Source: Flavobacteriales bacterium (lineage in GTDB: Bacteria; Bacteroidota; Bacteroidia; Flavobacteriales_F; PHOS-HE28). From it: DNA of 64,000 nt. The notes beneath the pieces are model-generated. The model was not told the DNA's origin. It worked only from the letters and a program-made list of their open reading frames with translations, and did not search any database. The stretch covers positions 186,001-250,000 of the forward strand of contig JADJDP010000003.1 of the NCBI GenBank assembly GCA_016702645.1, written 5' to 3'. How positions within the stretch are numbered: the stretch's first letter is position 1; each line of letters begins with the position of its first letter. Shown piece by piece: positions 19,474 to 28,055 of the stretch. A program made the position numbers and the translations under genes.

Positions 19474-20062
19474 CCACAAAGTGGCGGATATCCTCCCGTA
19501 GCCGCTCGGTCACCGGAGCCAGTGAATCCGCATTGGGTGGTGAGTCGAAGTACAAGGCACCGTAGAGGAAGTTGTCCGTGCTGTCGGTGAGGTAGAAGAC
19601 CATCGGGCTGGCCACTTCGCCTTCCACATCGAAGAGCGTCCCGAAGACGCGCGCACTATCGCGCAGCACGCGTTCGCGGTCGATCTTGGCGGCCTTCGCT
19701 TCGTGCGTAGCCTTGAAGATGTGCGCATCCTCGATCAGTTCCGCCAGACGGCCGTTCACCGGGCTCCACGTCATGTGCGCAGTGGCGCGCTGTTGTTTGA
19801 AGCGCATGTCGAACCAGCGTGCATCAGCCTTCGCGGCGCGCGGGACCAACACGGCGTAGGTCGGGATCTCGGCTTGGAACGTGGCACTGTCCGTCCATGG
19901 AGCGTAGGCCTGCTCCGGGAGGTCGATGCGGAACCAGCCGTGCGGTTTCGGAAGCGGATCATCACCGCAGCCCATGAGCACCGTAAGCGGGACGAGGATC
20001 GTCGCGTTTCGGAGACCGATCAATTGCCTTCTGCACCTGCTCCTGCCTCCTGAATTCTTCAT
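19427..20062 (-). CDS. gldD: gliding motility lipoprotein GldD
   Basis: GldD is a lipoprotein needed for gliding, of unknown biochemistry. After a longish N-terminal extension come a hydrophobic stretch and the lipobox LMGC around residue 32, then KPHGWFRIDLPEQAYAPW, the family signature. FGTLFDVEGEVASPMVFYLTDST and FLYGALYF complete the conserved C-terminal half. ATG at 20062 overlaps the gldE stop by four bases (ATGA), implying translational coupling. The mutY-ssb-gldE-gldD order is common in this phylum and supports the call. 211 residues. Confidence 0.9.
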   Translation of the reverse strand: MKNSGGRSRCRRQLIGLRNATILVPLTVLMGCGDDPLPKPHGWFRIDLPEQAYAPWTDSATFQAEIPTYAVLVPRAAKADARWFDMRFKQQRATAHMTWSPVNGRLAELIEDAHIFKATHEAKAAKIDRERVLRDSARVFGTLFDVEGEVASPMVFYLTDSTDNFLYGALYFDSPPNADSLAPVTERLREDIRHFVATLRWAAGGPSGARP

Positions 20063-21393
20063 GACGTTTTCACCTCGTCGTTCACCACCACCTTCACCCT
20101 ACGCACGCGCTTGTTGTCCGATGCCTCCACGATGAAGCCGTAATTCTGCAGGTCCACGCGCTCTCCCTTCTTCGGTATGCGTCCGGTCAGCTCCAGGATG
20201 AAGCCGCCGAGCGTGCCGCTATCGCCTTTGTTGTCCTCGAAGAGCTGGCCGTCCACGCCCAGCACTCGGTAGACATCGGTGAGCGGGGCCTTGCCTTCGA
20301 AGACCCACGTACGGTCATCGAGCTTGCTGTAAATGAGGTCCTCGTCATCGAACTCATCGGTGATCTCGCCTACGATCTCCTCGATCACATCCTCCAGGGT
20401 GATGATGCCGCTGGTTCCGCCATGCTCATCCACCACCACGGCAAGGTGTACCTTCTCTTTTTGGAATTCCTTCAGCAGGTCGTCCAGCTTCTTCGCCTCG
20501 GGAACGAAGTAGGGTTGGCGGAGCAACGTGTGCCAATCGAACCCTTCCTTGCTGATGTGCGGAAGCACATCCTTGATGTTGAGCACGCCCACGATCCGGT
20601 CCAGCGTGTTCTCGTAAACGGGCACCCGGGAGAAGCCGCTTTCGACAATGGAAGAAAGGAGTTCCTTGAAGGTGAGGTCGCGATCGAAACCGACGACTTC
20701 GGTGCGCGGGCGCATGATCTGCCGCACTTCGAAGTTCCCGAACTTGACGATGCCCCTCAGGATGCGCTGTTCCTCGGCCGTTGTGCTGGCATCCTTGGTC
20801 AGGTCCAGTGCATGACCGAGTGCGTCCATCGAGATGTTCTGCGTGCTGCGTTTCCGATAGCGTTTCTCGATGAAGGTGGTGGTGCGCACGAGCGTCTCGC
20901 TCAAGGGCCGGAAGATCCAACGCATCACGACGAGCGGCCCCGCCATCACTTGTGCGACGCGCATGGCGTGGCTGGTGGCGTACACCTTGGGTAATACCTC
21001 GCCGATGAGGAGGATCACGAACGTGACGACGAACACCTGGATGATGAAGACCAGGTAGGTGGGCATTCGTTCCACTTCCAGTAGCGCCGATACCGCAACG
21101 GTGGAAAGGATCACTATACCCACGTTCACGAAGTTGTTCACGATGAGGATCGTGGCCAGCAGCCGACGTGGTTTTGCGAGCAGGTCCAGGATGCGACCAC
21201 CCCACTGACCGCCACGTTCACGCAGGTCACGAAGTTGCGTGGGTGTGAGTGCGAAGAGCGCCAGCTCGCTCGCGCTGGTGGCCGCTGATACCAGCAGCAG
21301 CAAGCCGATCACCAACAAGATCACCACCGTGGTGGCATCCAACGGACGCCAGTACAAGACGGTGATCAGGAAATAAGGAGAGGGAGGCTCCAA
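20059..21393 (-). CDS. gldE: gliding motility-associated CBS/CNNM-type membrane protein GldE
   Basis: GldE has the CNNM/HlyC architecture: an N-terminal transmembrane DUF21 domain (about residues 15-200, four helices, SELALFALTPTQL and LLIGEVLPKVYA), a pair of CBS domains (MRPRTEVVGFDRD to LEDVIEEIVGEI, residues 215-345) and a C-terminal CorC/HlyC domain (GDSGTLGGFILELTGRIPKKGE). CNNM relatives move or sense magnesium. GldE is thought to assist GldD assembly, and the 4-base overlap with gldD fits. 444 residues, unbroken. It follows ssb by 29 bases. Confidence 0.92.
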   Translation of the reverse strand: MEPPSPYFLITVLYWRPLDATTVVILLVIGLLLLVSAATSASELALFALTPTQLRDLRERGGQWGGRILDLLAKPRRLLATILIVNNFVNVGIVILSTVAVSALLEVERMPTYLVFIIQVFVVTFVILLIGEVLPKVYATSHAMRVAQVMAGPLVVMRWIFRPLSETLVRTTTFIEKRYRKRSTQNISMDALGHALDLTKDASTTAEEQRILRGIVKFGNFEVRQIMRPRTEVVGFDRDLTFKELLSSIVESGFSRVPVYENTLDRIVGVLNIKDVLPHISKEGFDWHTLLRQPYFVPEAKKLDDLLKEFQKEKVHLAVVVDEHGGTSGIITLEDVIEEIVGEITDEFDDEDLIYSKLDDRTWVFEGKAPLTDVYRVLGVDGQLFEDNKGDSGTLGGFILELTGRIPKKGERVDLQNYGFIVEASDNKRVRRVKVVVNDEVKTS

Positions 21394-21422
21394 GCGATCG
21401 GGTTGGGTGGAACAGCGGTGGG

Positions 21423-21866
21423 TCAGAAGGGGAGGTCGTCCACTTCCTCGTCGCGCAGTTGCGCCGATGCGGGGGTAGCGGCCGTTGTCGCTGCGGGACG
21501 GATTCGCAGGTTCTCCCCGCCAGCGGCCGGGTTCGCACGGTCCAGCATGTTCATCTCATCGGCATGCACCTCGGTGGTATAGCGTTCGATCCCGTCCTTG
21601 TCCTGCCACTTGCGGGTGCGAAGCTTTCCTTCGATGTACACCTTGCTGCCTTTCCGCAGAAAACGCTCGGTGATCTCCGCCAAGCCGCGCCAAGCAACGA
21701 TGCTGTGCCACTCGGTCTGTTCGCGCTTCTCGCCGGTGGTCTTGTCCTTGTAGGTCTCGCTGGTGGCAATGCGGAAATTGGCCACGCTCGCGCCGTTCTG
21801 CAGGTGGCGCACCTCCGGGTCGGCGCCGAGGTTGCCGATCAGGATCACTTTGTTCACTCCGGCCAT
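21423..21866 (-). CDS. ssb: single-stranded DNA-binding protein
   Basis: Binds single-stranded DNA in replication, recombination and repair as a tetramer. The OB fold begins MAGVNKVILIGNLGADPEVRHL and includes WHSIVAWRGLAEI and KVYIEGKLRTRKWQ. A disordered Ala/Thr-rich linker leads to the acidic tail DDLPF, which recruits partner proteins. 147 residues. ATG at 21866 is set by homology. In the sequence as given, the frame is open upstream into mutY without a stop, which I treat as an artefact or an unusual junction. Confidence 0.95.
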   Translation of the reverse strand: MAGVNKVILIGNLGADPEVRHLQNGASVANFRIATSETYKDKTTGEKREQTEWHSIVAWRGLAEITERFLRKGSKVYIEGKLRTRKWQDKDGIERYTTEVHADEMNMLDRANPAAGGENLRIRPAATTAATPASAQLRDEEVDDLPF

Positions 21867-21922
21867 GGTCTTGGGGATAGGGGAGCCTGCTTGCCGCAGG
21901 CAGGGCCGAAGATAGCGGTCGA

Positions 21923-22984
21923 TCAGGCCCGTTCCGGGGATGGTCCGCTCATGCAGATATCGCTCTATCAGCCTCGGCACTGCGTAGCCGTTCAGGTGAC
22001 CTTCCGTCACCGATATCCACTCCTTCGGCGGGCGAAAGCCTCTCGGTGGCTGCACCTGCCAGAAACTGGCCTGGATGAGCTGGTGGCTCAGCACATGCTT
22101 CACCGGCCCATGGACCTCTTGGATCTTCCAACCCTTTCCCAACTCTTTGACCAGTAGCGCGTCGAACCGGGGCTTGGTCATCCCTTTTCCGTCTCGATCA
22201 GTGGCAGTTCGTACAGGCCGTGCCAGATATCCTTGCCGGTGCGCTTGCGCAGGAAGGTCTTGTCACCGCGTTCGATATGGAGGTAGTTGAAATGCCGGGT
22301 TCGCACCTTGGTCTTGCCCGTCTTCACGGGTAGCTTGTCGATCCGGTCCGTGGCTCGAGCGATGCACTTCCGGGCTAGGGGGCACTCCCCGCACGTTGGC
22401 TTTAGAGGTGTGCAGACCGTGGCGCCCAGTTCCATGACTGCTTGGTTGTGCTCCCCTGGCTGTTCATGGTCGATGAGCGCAGCGGCCAGTTCCCGGAATT
22501 GCTTCCGTCCGGCGGTACTGTCGATGGGCGTATCGATGCCAAAGACCCTTGCCAGCACGCGGTACACGTTCCCATCCACCACCGGCTCTACCAGGCCGAA
22601 AGCGATGGAACCGATCGCCGCAGCGGTGTACTCGCCCACCCCCTTCAGTCCCTTCAGCCCCTCATAGGAATCCGGGAACCCGCCCATGTGCTCTTCCACG
22701 ACCTGCTTGGCAGCGGTCCGCAGGTTGCGGGCCCGGCTGTAGTAGCCCAAGCCCTGCCAAAGGCGAAGGACCTGGTCCTCCGTGGCAGCGGCCAGCTCGG
22801 CCACGGTCGGGTAGGTTTCAACGAACCGGTGCCAGTATTCCCGCCCCTGTTCCACCCGGGTTTGCTGCAGGATCACCTCGCTCAGCCAAATGCGGTAGGG
22901 GTCCCGGGTTTCCCGCCAAGGGAGTGGGCGCTTGTGTTCCGCATACCAGGGTAGCAGCGCCTTGGTGAACCAAGCTCTTGACAT
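21923..22984 (-). CDS. mutY: adenine DNA glycosylase MutY, one frame break, 3' boundary uncertain
   Basis: Removes adenine opposite 8-oxoguanine. The N-terminal domain has the catalytic Glu in VILQQTRVEQG, the helix-hairpin-helix LKGLKGVGEYTAAAIGS and the catalytic Asp in VVDGNVYRV. The iron-sulfur loop CTPLKPTCGECPLARKC has the C-X6-C-X2-C-X5-C spacing. A break in the AAAAGGG run near 22183 stops the frame at 22178. The NUDIX-like recognition domain continues in another frame (KHVLSHQLIQASFW) to about 21954. No stop occurs in that frame before ssb; an alternative stop at 21923 would need one more shift. ATG at 22984 gives MSRAWFTKALLPWY. Confidence 0.9.
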
Positions 22985-23023
22985 ACAGGCACAAAGATGG
23001 GTTGCGCGAACGGGTCGTCCGGC

Positions 23024-23031
23024 TATATTTG
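23024..23031 (+). promoter_or_regulatory. Bacteroidota -7 box of the HU gene
   Basis: TATATTTG, an exact TAnnTTTG match, lies 24 bases before the ATG of the HU gene in the gap between divergent mutY and HU. The octamer is identical to those before the tRNA and gcvP. Confidence 0.7.
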
Positions 23032-23054
23032 CGGCCCCAAACAAAAGCAGGGTC

Positions 23055-23348
23055 ATGACGAAGGCGGAGCTTGTGGCGATCATCTCTAAGAAGACCGGTG
23101 TGGAACGCATGGTGGTTTCGGTCACCGTGGAAGCCCTCATGGACGAGGTGAAGCATAGCTTGAGCAAGGGGGAGGACGTGCATTTGCGCGGCTTTGGGAG
23201 TTTCGTGGTGAAGCACCGGGCACAAAAGACCGGACGCATCCTTGCGAAGAACACCACCATCATCATCCCCGCGCACGATGTGCCTGCATTCAAGCCGGCC
23301 GATGTGTTCGTGGACCAAGTGAAGAACCGCGACAACAACAAGCAATGA
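23055..23348 (+). CDS. HU-family DNA-binding protein
   Basis: A 97-residue histone-like protein that bends and compacts DNA as a dimer. MTKAELVAIISKKTGVERMVV forms the helical base, KGEDVHLRGFGSFVVKHRAQKTGR the start of the beta arm with the GFGSF and R-x-GR signatures, and the arm tip carries IIIPAHDVPAFKPA with the intercalating Pro. ATG at 23055 is chosen over the long upstream extension, which overlaps the promoter. The stop overlaps the ATG of the TPR gene by four bases. Confidence 0.93.
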   Translation: MTKAELVAIISKKTGVERMVVSVTVEALMDEVKHSLSKGEDVHLRGFGSFVVKHRAQKTGRILAKNTTIIIPAHDVPAFKPADVFVDQVKNRDNNKQ

Positions 23349-23836
23349 TGGGCTTGAAGAAGCCCCAGTTGTTGGCGCTGGCCGGTGCAGTAATAGTGAT
23401 CGTTCTTTTGGTATTGGCGCCCCGGACACCTTCCGGGAAGCAGGAGGAAGCAGCGGCAACGGCCGCCATGGATCCCGCCAAAGCCCGCATGGCCGAGGCG
23501 ATCGCCTTGGTACAGGGCCAGGAACCCATGCGCGGGATCATGATGCTGCGCGAGATCGTGCAAGAGGACCCCGCCAACGCGGAGGCCCACTGGCACCTCG
23601 GGCTCTTCTCCGTCCAAAGCGGTCAATGGGACAAGGCGTTGGACCGTTTCAAGAAGGTGAGGGACTTGGACGAAGCGGGCTTTCCCGACGTCTGGTTCTA
23701 CTTGGGGCGCACCTATGCAACAATGGACAGCACCGATCAAGCGATCGCGTGTTTTACGAAGTACAAGACATTGACACAGGACACGGCCATCATCAACGGG
23801 GTGGACCGCTTCCTGATCGAACTGAAGAACCAATAA
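23345..23836 (+). CDS. membrane-anchored TPR protein
   Basis: A 163-residue protein with one N-terminal membrane helix (LLALAGAVIVIVLLVLAP) and an Ala-rich linker. Two to three tetratricopeptide repeats follow (residues 50-160; PANAEAHWHLGLFSVQSGQWDKAL and PDVWFYLGRTYATMDSTDQAI). The TPR part is presumably periplasmic and acts as a protein-interaction module; its partner is unknown. It overlaps the HU stop by ATGA and stands in the conserved HU-TPR-rng neighbourhood of the phylum, so co-transcription is likely. Confidence 0.8.
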   Translation: MMGLKKPQLLALAGAVIVIVLLVLAPRTPSGKQEEAAATAAMDPAKARMAEAIALVQGQEPMRGIMMLREIVQEDPANAEAHWHLGLFSVQSGQWDKALDRFKKVRDLDEAGFPDVWFYLGRTYATMDSTDQAIACFTKYKTLTQDTAIINGVDRFLIELKNQ

Positions 23837-23848
23837 CAACGAACGAAC

Positions 23849-23944
23849 ATGCCCTGCGGTAAGAAGCGGAAGCGCCACAAGATGGCCACCCACAAGCGCA
23901 AGAAGCGCCTGCGGAAGAACCGCCACAAGAAGAAGGTCCGGTAG
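23849..23944 (+). CDS. 31-residue very basic protein, probably ribosome-associated
   Basis: A tiny ORF of 31 codons, 12 bases after the TPR gene. It encodes MPCGKKRKRHKMATHKRKKR and continues with similar Lys/Arg/His-rich residues (more than half are basic). Near-identical short proteins are, to my knowledge, widely conserved upstream of rng in Bacteroidota. The KRKKR-LRKNRHKKK pattern resembles the C-terminal tail of mitochondrial mS38/Cox24, which suggests ribosome binding, but I cannot confirm this. Conservation of position and the codon-perfect frame argue that it is real although it is too short for most gene finders. Confidence 0.8.
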   Translation: MPCGKKRKRHKMATHKRKKRLRKNRHKKKVR

Positions 23945-24054
23945 GTAGCCGCGTAAGCGGTTGACCTGCCACGTTCGAGGGTCCTTCGACCTTCGAGCAC
24001 GACTGCGCGCACCCTGCGCGCAGTGGCTCTTCACACCATAGTCGTTCCTCCCAC

Positions 24055-25605
24055 GTGAACATCGATCTGGTCATTCGTTCCCGCGCTGGCGAAGTCGCCA
24101 TTGCCTTGTTGAAGGACAAGGTGCTGAGCGAACTGCACCGCGAACAGACCGAACGCGGCTTCGCTGTGGGCGATATCCACCTGGCCAAGGTGCGCAAGGT
24201 GGCACCCGGCCTCAACGCTGCGTTCGTGGACGTGGGGCACGAGAAGGACGCCTTCCTCCACTACTTCGACCTGGGGCCGCAGTACAAGAACTCCTACAAA
24301 TTCGCGAAGGCCGCTGTTTCTGGGACGGTGAAGAGCAGCTTGCTGGAGGACTGGAAGCCGGACCCTGACATTCCGAAGGATGGCAAACTGGGCGATATCG
24401 TGAGCGCCAGCCAGAGCATCCTGGTGCAGATCGCCAAGGAGCCCATCAGCACCAAAGGGCCGCGCCTTACCGCGGAAGTCACCCTCGCGGGTCGCTACAT
24501 GGTGCTCGTGCCCTTCATCAACAAGGTGAGCATCAGCAGTCGCATCACCGACGAGGTGGAGCGCAAGCGGCTGAAGGAGTTGATGCAGGCGATCCGACCG
24601 AAGAACTTCGGGGTGATCATCCGCACGAACGCGTCGGACAAGAACAGTGAGGACCTCGAGAATGACCTGAAGACGCTGATGCAACGTTGGGACGTCATGT
24701 TCCGCAACCTGCACAATGCGCTGCCGCCCAAGAAAGTGCTGGGCGAAGTGGACCGCACGAACGCTGTGCTCCGCGATGTGCTGAACAAGGACTTCACCGC
24801 GATCCATGTGGATGATGAACTCCTCGCCGATGACATCCGCACCACGCTCGAGAAGATCGCACCGGAGAAAGCCGGGATCGTCAAGCATTACAAGGGCAAG
24901 CTGGACATCTTCGACAACTTCGCGGTCAACAAGCAGATCAAGCAAGCCTTCGGCAAGCAGGTGATGCTGCCGAGCGGTGCGTACCTGATCATCGAGAAAA
25001 CGGAGGCCATGCACGTCATCGACGTGAACAGCGGCAGCCGCAAGGGTGGCAACCAGGCGCAGGAGAAGAACGCGCTGGACATCAACATGGAAGCGGCCCA
25101 CGAGATCGCCCGCCTGCTTCGCTTGCGCGATATGGGCGGCATCATCTGCGTGGACTTCATCGACCTCTACGAAGCGGAGAACCGGCGCTTGCTGCACAAG
25201 ACGCTGAAGGATGCGATGGAGACGGACAAGGCCAAGCACAACGTGCTGCCGCCTTCGCGCTTCGGGGTGATCGAGATGACGCGCCAACGCGTGCGTCCGG
25301 AAACGGAGATCGATACCAGCGAGAACTGTCCCACCTGCAATGGCACCGGCGAAGTGCAGGCCGCGGTGCTCATCATCGACGAGATCGAGAACGCGATCAA
25401 CTACCTGCACGGCGAAAAGGACATGAGCGGTCTTACGCTCAACGTGCATCCCTTCATCCACGCCTACCTCACCAAGGGCTTCATGAGCATCCAGCGCAAG
25501 TGGTGGTGGCGTTGGAAGAAGTGGGTGAAGGTGCAGCCTGAAGGTGCGTTGCAGTTCCTGGCGTACACCGTGCAGGATGGTGCGGGGAACGTGGTGCCGT
25601 TGTAG
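24055..25605 (+). CDS. rng: ribonuclease G/E family endoribonuclease
   Basis: A 516-residue RNase E/G catalytic protein for rRNA maturation and mRNA decay. An S1-like RNA-binding region (VGDIHLAKVRKVAPGLNAAFVDVGHEKDAFLH) comes first, then the RNase H-like core with HVIDVNSGSRKGG and IICVDFIDL, which hold the metal-binding Asp residues. CPTCNGTGEV is the zinc-link Cys pair for dimerisation. The start is GTG at 24055; no ATG fits. The last 66 codons (from about 25405) are present again, diverged, at 27344-27544. The gap before it (23945-24054) holds small inverted repeats (CCGCGTAAGCGG; two TGCGCGCA copies) of unknown role. Confidence 0.93.
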   Translation: MNIDLVIRSRAGEVAIALLKDKVLSELHREQTERGFAVGDIHLAKVRKVAPGLNAAFVDVGHEKDAFLHYFDLGPQYKNSYKFAKAAVSGTVKSSLLEDWKPDPDIPKDGKLGDIVSASQSILVQIAKEPISTKGPRLTAEVTLAGRYMVLVPFINKVSISSRITDEVERKRLKELMQAIRPKNFGVIIRTNASDKNSEDLENDLKTLMQRWDVMFRNLHNALPPKKVLGEVDRTNAVLRDVLNKDFTAIHVDDELLADDIRTTLEKIAPEKAGIVKHYKGKLDIFDNFAVNKQIKQAFGKQVMLPSGAYLIIEKTEAMHVIDVNSGSRKGGNQAQEKNALDINMEAAHEIARLLRLRDMGGIICVDFIDLYEAENRRLLHKTLKDAMETDKAKHNVLPPSRFGVIEMTRQRVRPETEIDTSENCPTCNGTGEVQAAVLIIDEIENAINYLHGEKDMSGLTLNVHPFIHAYLTKGFMSIQRKWWWRWKKWVKVQPEGALQFLAYTVQDGAGNVVPL

Positions 25606-25650
25606 TACCGCCTGCTGAGCGGACGCTGTGACCAAGGGTTCGAGAGGCAC

Positions 25651-26411
25651 CTAGGCCTTTTCGGCCGGATCGATGAAGTCGATCTCGCCGTCACGCGTGT
25701 TCCTTCCAACCAGCGCATCAATGCGTGAATGGCCATGATCAAACCCGCCATTTCCAATGTCTCCTCCAAGGTGGAGATCGCGACATAGGCCGGTGCGTGA
25801 AGCGCCTGCTGAACAGAGGCGAACGGTTGGGCGATGTCAGCGCCGATCATTTCACATACCACCGCGCCCAACGCATAGACCGCTCCGCTTAGAACAAGAC
25901 CTGTGCGTGTCCGCAACGGCAATCGCGCGAGGAAGGAGAACATGACCACGGCAAAGCCGATCAAGAGAAGCGAGTAAGGAACAACCCAAGCGAAGTACAG
26001 GAAACCGACATCGCCAGTGACCGGTTCCAACGCACACCGGGTGGTGTTCACCAGCTTTTCGTGCAACTGGGTGCTCTCGTCAAGGGCCAGGAACAAGAAG
26101 ACGAACACCAGCAAACGCCAGGGCCGATCCTTGCGGCCCGTGGCCCGGAACGCCAGCGCGCTGAGAACCACGACGATCAGGAGAAGCGCCGTATTGAAGA
26201 ATGTCGGCAGGTTCGCCTCCTGATCCACGTCAAAGAGCAGGTTCAGGCTGTCCAGTTCAACCTCGAAGAACAAACGGCCGATGGCGACAACGGTGTGGGC
26301 CGCCAGGACAAGGACCATCGCGCTGACCAGAACACGCGTTAGACGAGCCGCACCAAGCCGCATGTGCAGCAGGTAGCGATCGCCCGATGGATCGGTTGGA
26401 ACGGGGCTCAT
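25651..26411 (-). CDS. polytopic membrane protein of unknown function (copy A), one frame break
   Basis: About 253 residues with seven or so predicted helices. The first is ARLTRVLVSAMVLVLAAHTVVAIG. A conserved-looking acidic/histidine motif, FLALDESTQLHEKL, sits at the end of the third helix, and a second acidic helix end (STLEETLEMAGLIMAIHAL) lies near the C terminus. A break near 25694 must be corrected to reach the natural-looking end DGEIDFIDPAEKA and stop at 25651; uncorrected, the frame runs through the rng 3' end. It is transcribed divergently from a second membrane protein with a similar motif. I do not recognise the family; an intramembrane enzyme is one idea. Confidence 0.6.
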
Positions 26412-26592
26412 GGCTCTTTCTCCGGAAAGGTTGAAGGAAGAGGAGCTTCCTGCTAGTGCACCGTTCGGGACCTTTGGAACGATCGGGTGTTCATGGCCGG
26501 CATGGCTCGAACGGTTTGAATTCGGTCTTCTGCACCACAACCCCGGCGGTGGTTCGGGAACTCCACGGTCCGCGTTACGTACCAACAGCTAA

Positions 26593-27519
26593 TTGCCTTC
26601 ACGCTCCGCCTTGCACAAACACTTGTCCTTTTTGATCGGTCCGTGGTTCCATCGGTGGGGTCGCCTTCTACCGCCCCTCCTCACCCTATTGTTCATCTGC
26701 TTGCTCATGCGGCCCGAGACCTTCCATGCGGCCGGTTGGTCCTTGGCGGAATCGGGGCCTGTTGAAACGTTGACGAGCCTCTGCTTCATGGGTGCGGCTA
26801 TTCTGTCCCTCGGGATCTTGGGACGATCAAGGGTATCGCGCGATGCCGCGTGGATCCGTTGGTTCTTCGGTTTTGCGGCGCTAGCATCACTGGTCATCGG
26901 CATGGAGGAGATCGCATGGGGACAGCATCTGCTCGGCTTCGCTACGCCAGAAGGACTGTTCGAGCACAACCGGCAAGGGGAGACGACCTTTCACAATCTT
27001 GGAGAGCTGCAAGGCCGTTCCGACTGGTTGCGGCTGGCCTGCGGCATCGCGGCAGTGATCGGTCTGCTCTTCAGGAGGATCCCGCAATTGCGCGTGATCG
27101 CCATACCCAAGGTGCTCGCCGTCTGGGCCATGACCATCGCCGCCATTGCTGCCATTGACGCAGCGAACGACATGATGGTGATCCACCCGGACTTCGATCT
27201 AGCTGTGAACATCACCTCCGAATTCGTTGAACTCCTTTGTGGTGGGTTCGCTCTGTACTACATGATCTTGCACTCGCGAAGGAATGGATCGGGTAGAGCC
27301 CTTGTCGCACTAGGCTGGAGCGCTCGCTGCGTCCGGCAGCGACGTGCATGGCGAAACGGACATGAGCGACATCACGCTCAACGTGCATCCGTTCACCCAC
27401 GCCTATCTCACCACGGGCTTCATGAGCATCCAGCGCAATTGGTACTGGCGCTGGAGGAAGTGGGTGAAGGTGAAGCCCGAAGGCGCGCTACAGTTCCTAG
27501 CGTACTCCGTGCAGGATAG
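26593..27519 (+). CDS. polytopic membrane protein of unknown function (copy B), 3' end fused out of frame to a duplicated rng end
   Basis: A multi-helix membrane protein starting at TTG 26593 (no ATG precedes the first helix; the start is uncertain). Helices include LLPPLLTLLFICLLM and ASLVIGMEEIAWGQHLLGF, the latter with an acidic-then-His motif (EEIAWGQH) like copy A, and LLCGGFALYYMILH at the end. After about residue 235 it becomes Arg/His-rich because the frame reads the rng duplication in the wrong phase. The natural C terminus is probably lost or was near 27300. Function unknown; the pairing with copy A and the shared motif suggest related or cooperating proteins. Confidence 0.55.
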   Translation: MPSRSALHKHLSFLIGPWFHRWGRLLPPLLTLLFICLLMRPETFHAAGWSLAESGPVETLTSLCFMGAAILSLGILGRSRVSRDAAWIRWFFGFAALASLVIGMEEIAWGQHLLGFATPEGLFEHNRQGETTFHNLGELQGRSDWLRLACGIAAVIGLLFRRIPQLRVIAIPKVLAVWAMTIAAIAAIDAANDMMVIHPDFDLAVNITSEFVELLCGGFALYYMILHSRRNGSGRALVALGWSARCVRQRRAWRNGHERHHAQRASVHPRLSHHGLHEHPAQLVLALEEVGEGEARRRATVPSVLRAG

Positions 27520-27544
27520 TGCGGGGAACGTTGTGCCGTTGTAG
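27344..27544 (+). pseudogene. duplicated 3' end of rng (66-codon fragment)
   Basis: Sixty-six codons match the C terminus of RNase G at 25405-25605, including NVHPFTHAYLTTGFMSIQRN, the Trp/Arg-rich WYWRWRKWVKV and the identical ending AGNVVPL with TAG. The copy is diverged at scattered, largely third-codon positions (I estimate 80-90 percent identity by eye), so it is not a recent duplication or an assembly repeat. It has no upstream rng body. The two copies enclose the divergent membrane-protein pair, as if a segment had entered at the rng 3' end and regenerated the gene terminus. Confidence 0.85.
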
Positions 27545-27576
27545 CGCCGCGCTTTCGTACGTTCGGCATTGGTCGC

Positions 27577-28050
27577 ATGCCGAAGAAGTCGTCATCCTCT
27601 CCAGCCTTGATTAAGGCCCGCGCCTATTGCGCCCGCCAAGAGCGCGCTCAACAGGAAGTGCGCGACAAGCTCTACGCCTGGGGTGAGCACAAGGCGCAAG
27701 TGGAGGCGATCATTGCGCAGCTCATCGGCGAAGGCTTCCTCAACGAAGCGCGCTTCGCGGAGCACTTCGCAGTGAGCAAGTTCAGGCAGAAGGGTTGGGG
27801 GCGCAGGAAGATCGAGCAGGCGCTGCGATTGAAGCAGGTCTCCGAACCGTGCATAGCGCTGGGGCTGAAGTCGATCGAGGATGATGAGTATGCGAAGGCG
27901 CTGGCCAAGGCCGTGGCGAAGCGCTGGGAGAAGGTGAAGGAGGACGACGCGTTCATCAAGCGGCAGAAGGTGCTGCGGTACTTCATCGGGAGAGGGTACG
28001 CGGTGGAGCAGGTGGAGAAGGCGCTCTCCAATGCAAGTATCGACCGTTGA
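27577..28050 (+). CDS. recX: regulatory protein RecX
   Basis: RecX caps and inhibits RecA filaments. The 157-residue helical protein has the tandem three-helix repeats typical of the family: ARAYCARQERAQQEVRDKLYAWG, IGEGFLNEARFAEHFAVSKFRQKGWGRRKI and VLRYFIGRGYAVEQVEKAL. ATG at 27577 follows the rng fragment by 32 bases. recA is not in this window. The gene ends just before the palindromic intergenic element. Confidence 0.88.
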   Translation: MPKKSSSSPALIKARAYCARQERAQQEVRDKLYAWGEHKAQVEAIIAQLIGEGFLNEARFAEHFAVSKFRQKGWGRRKIEQALRLKQVSEPCIALGLKSIEDDEYAKALAKAVAKRWEKVKEDDAFIKRQKVLRYFIGRGYAVEQVEKALSNASIDR

Positions 28051-28055
28051 CCGTG

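Noticed and set aside
22178..24034. A 618-codon minus-strand frame containing MutY with a long N-terminal extension
   Set aside because: The extension is antisense to HU and TPR genes; MutY begins at 22984.
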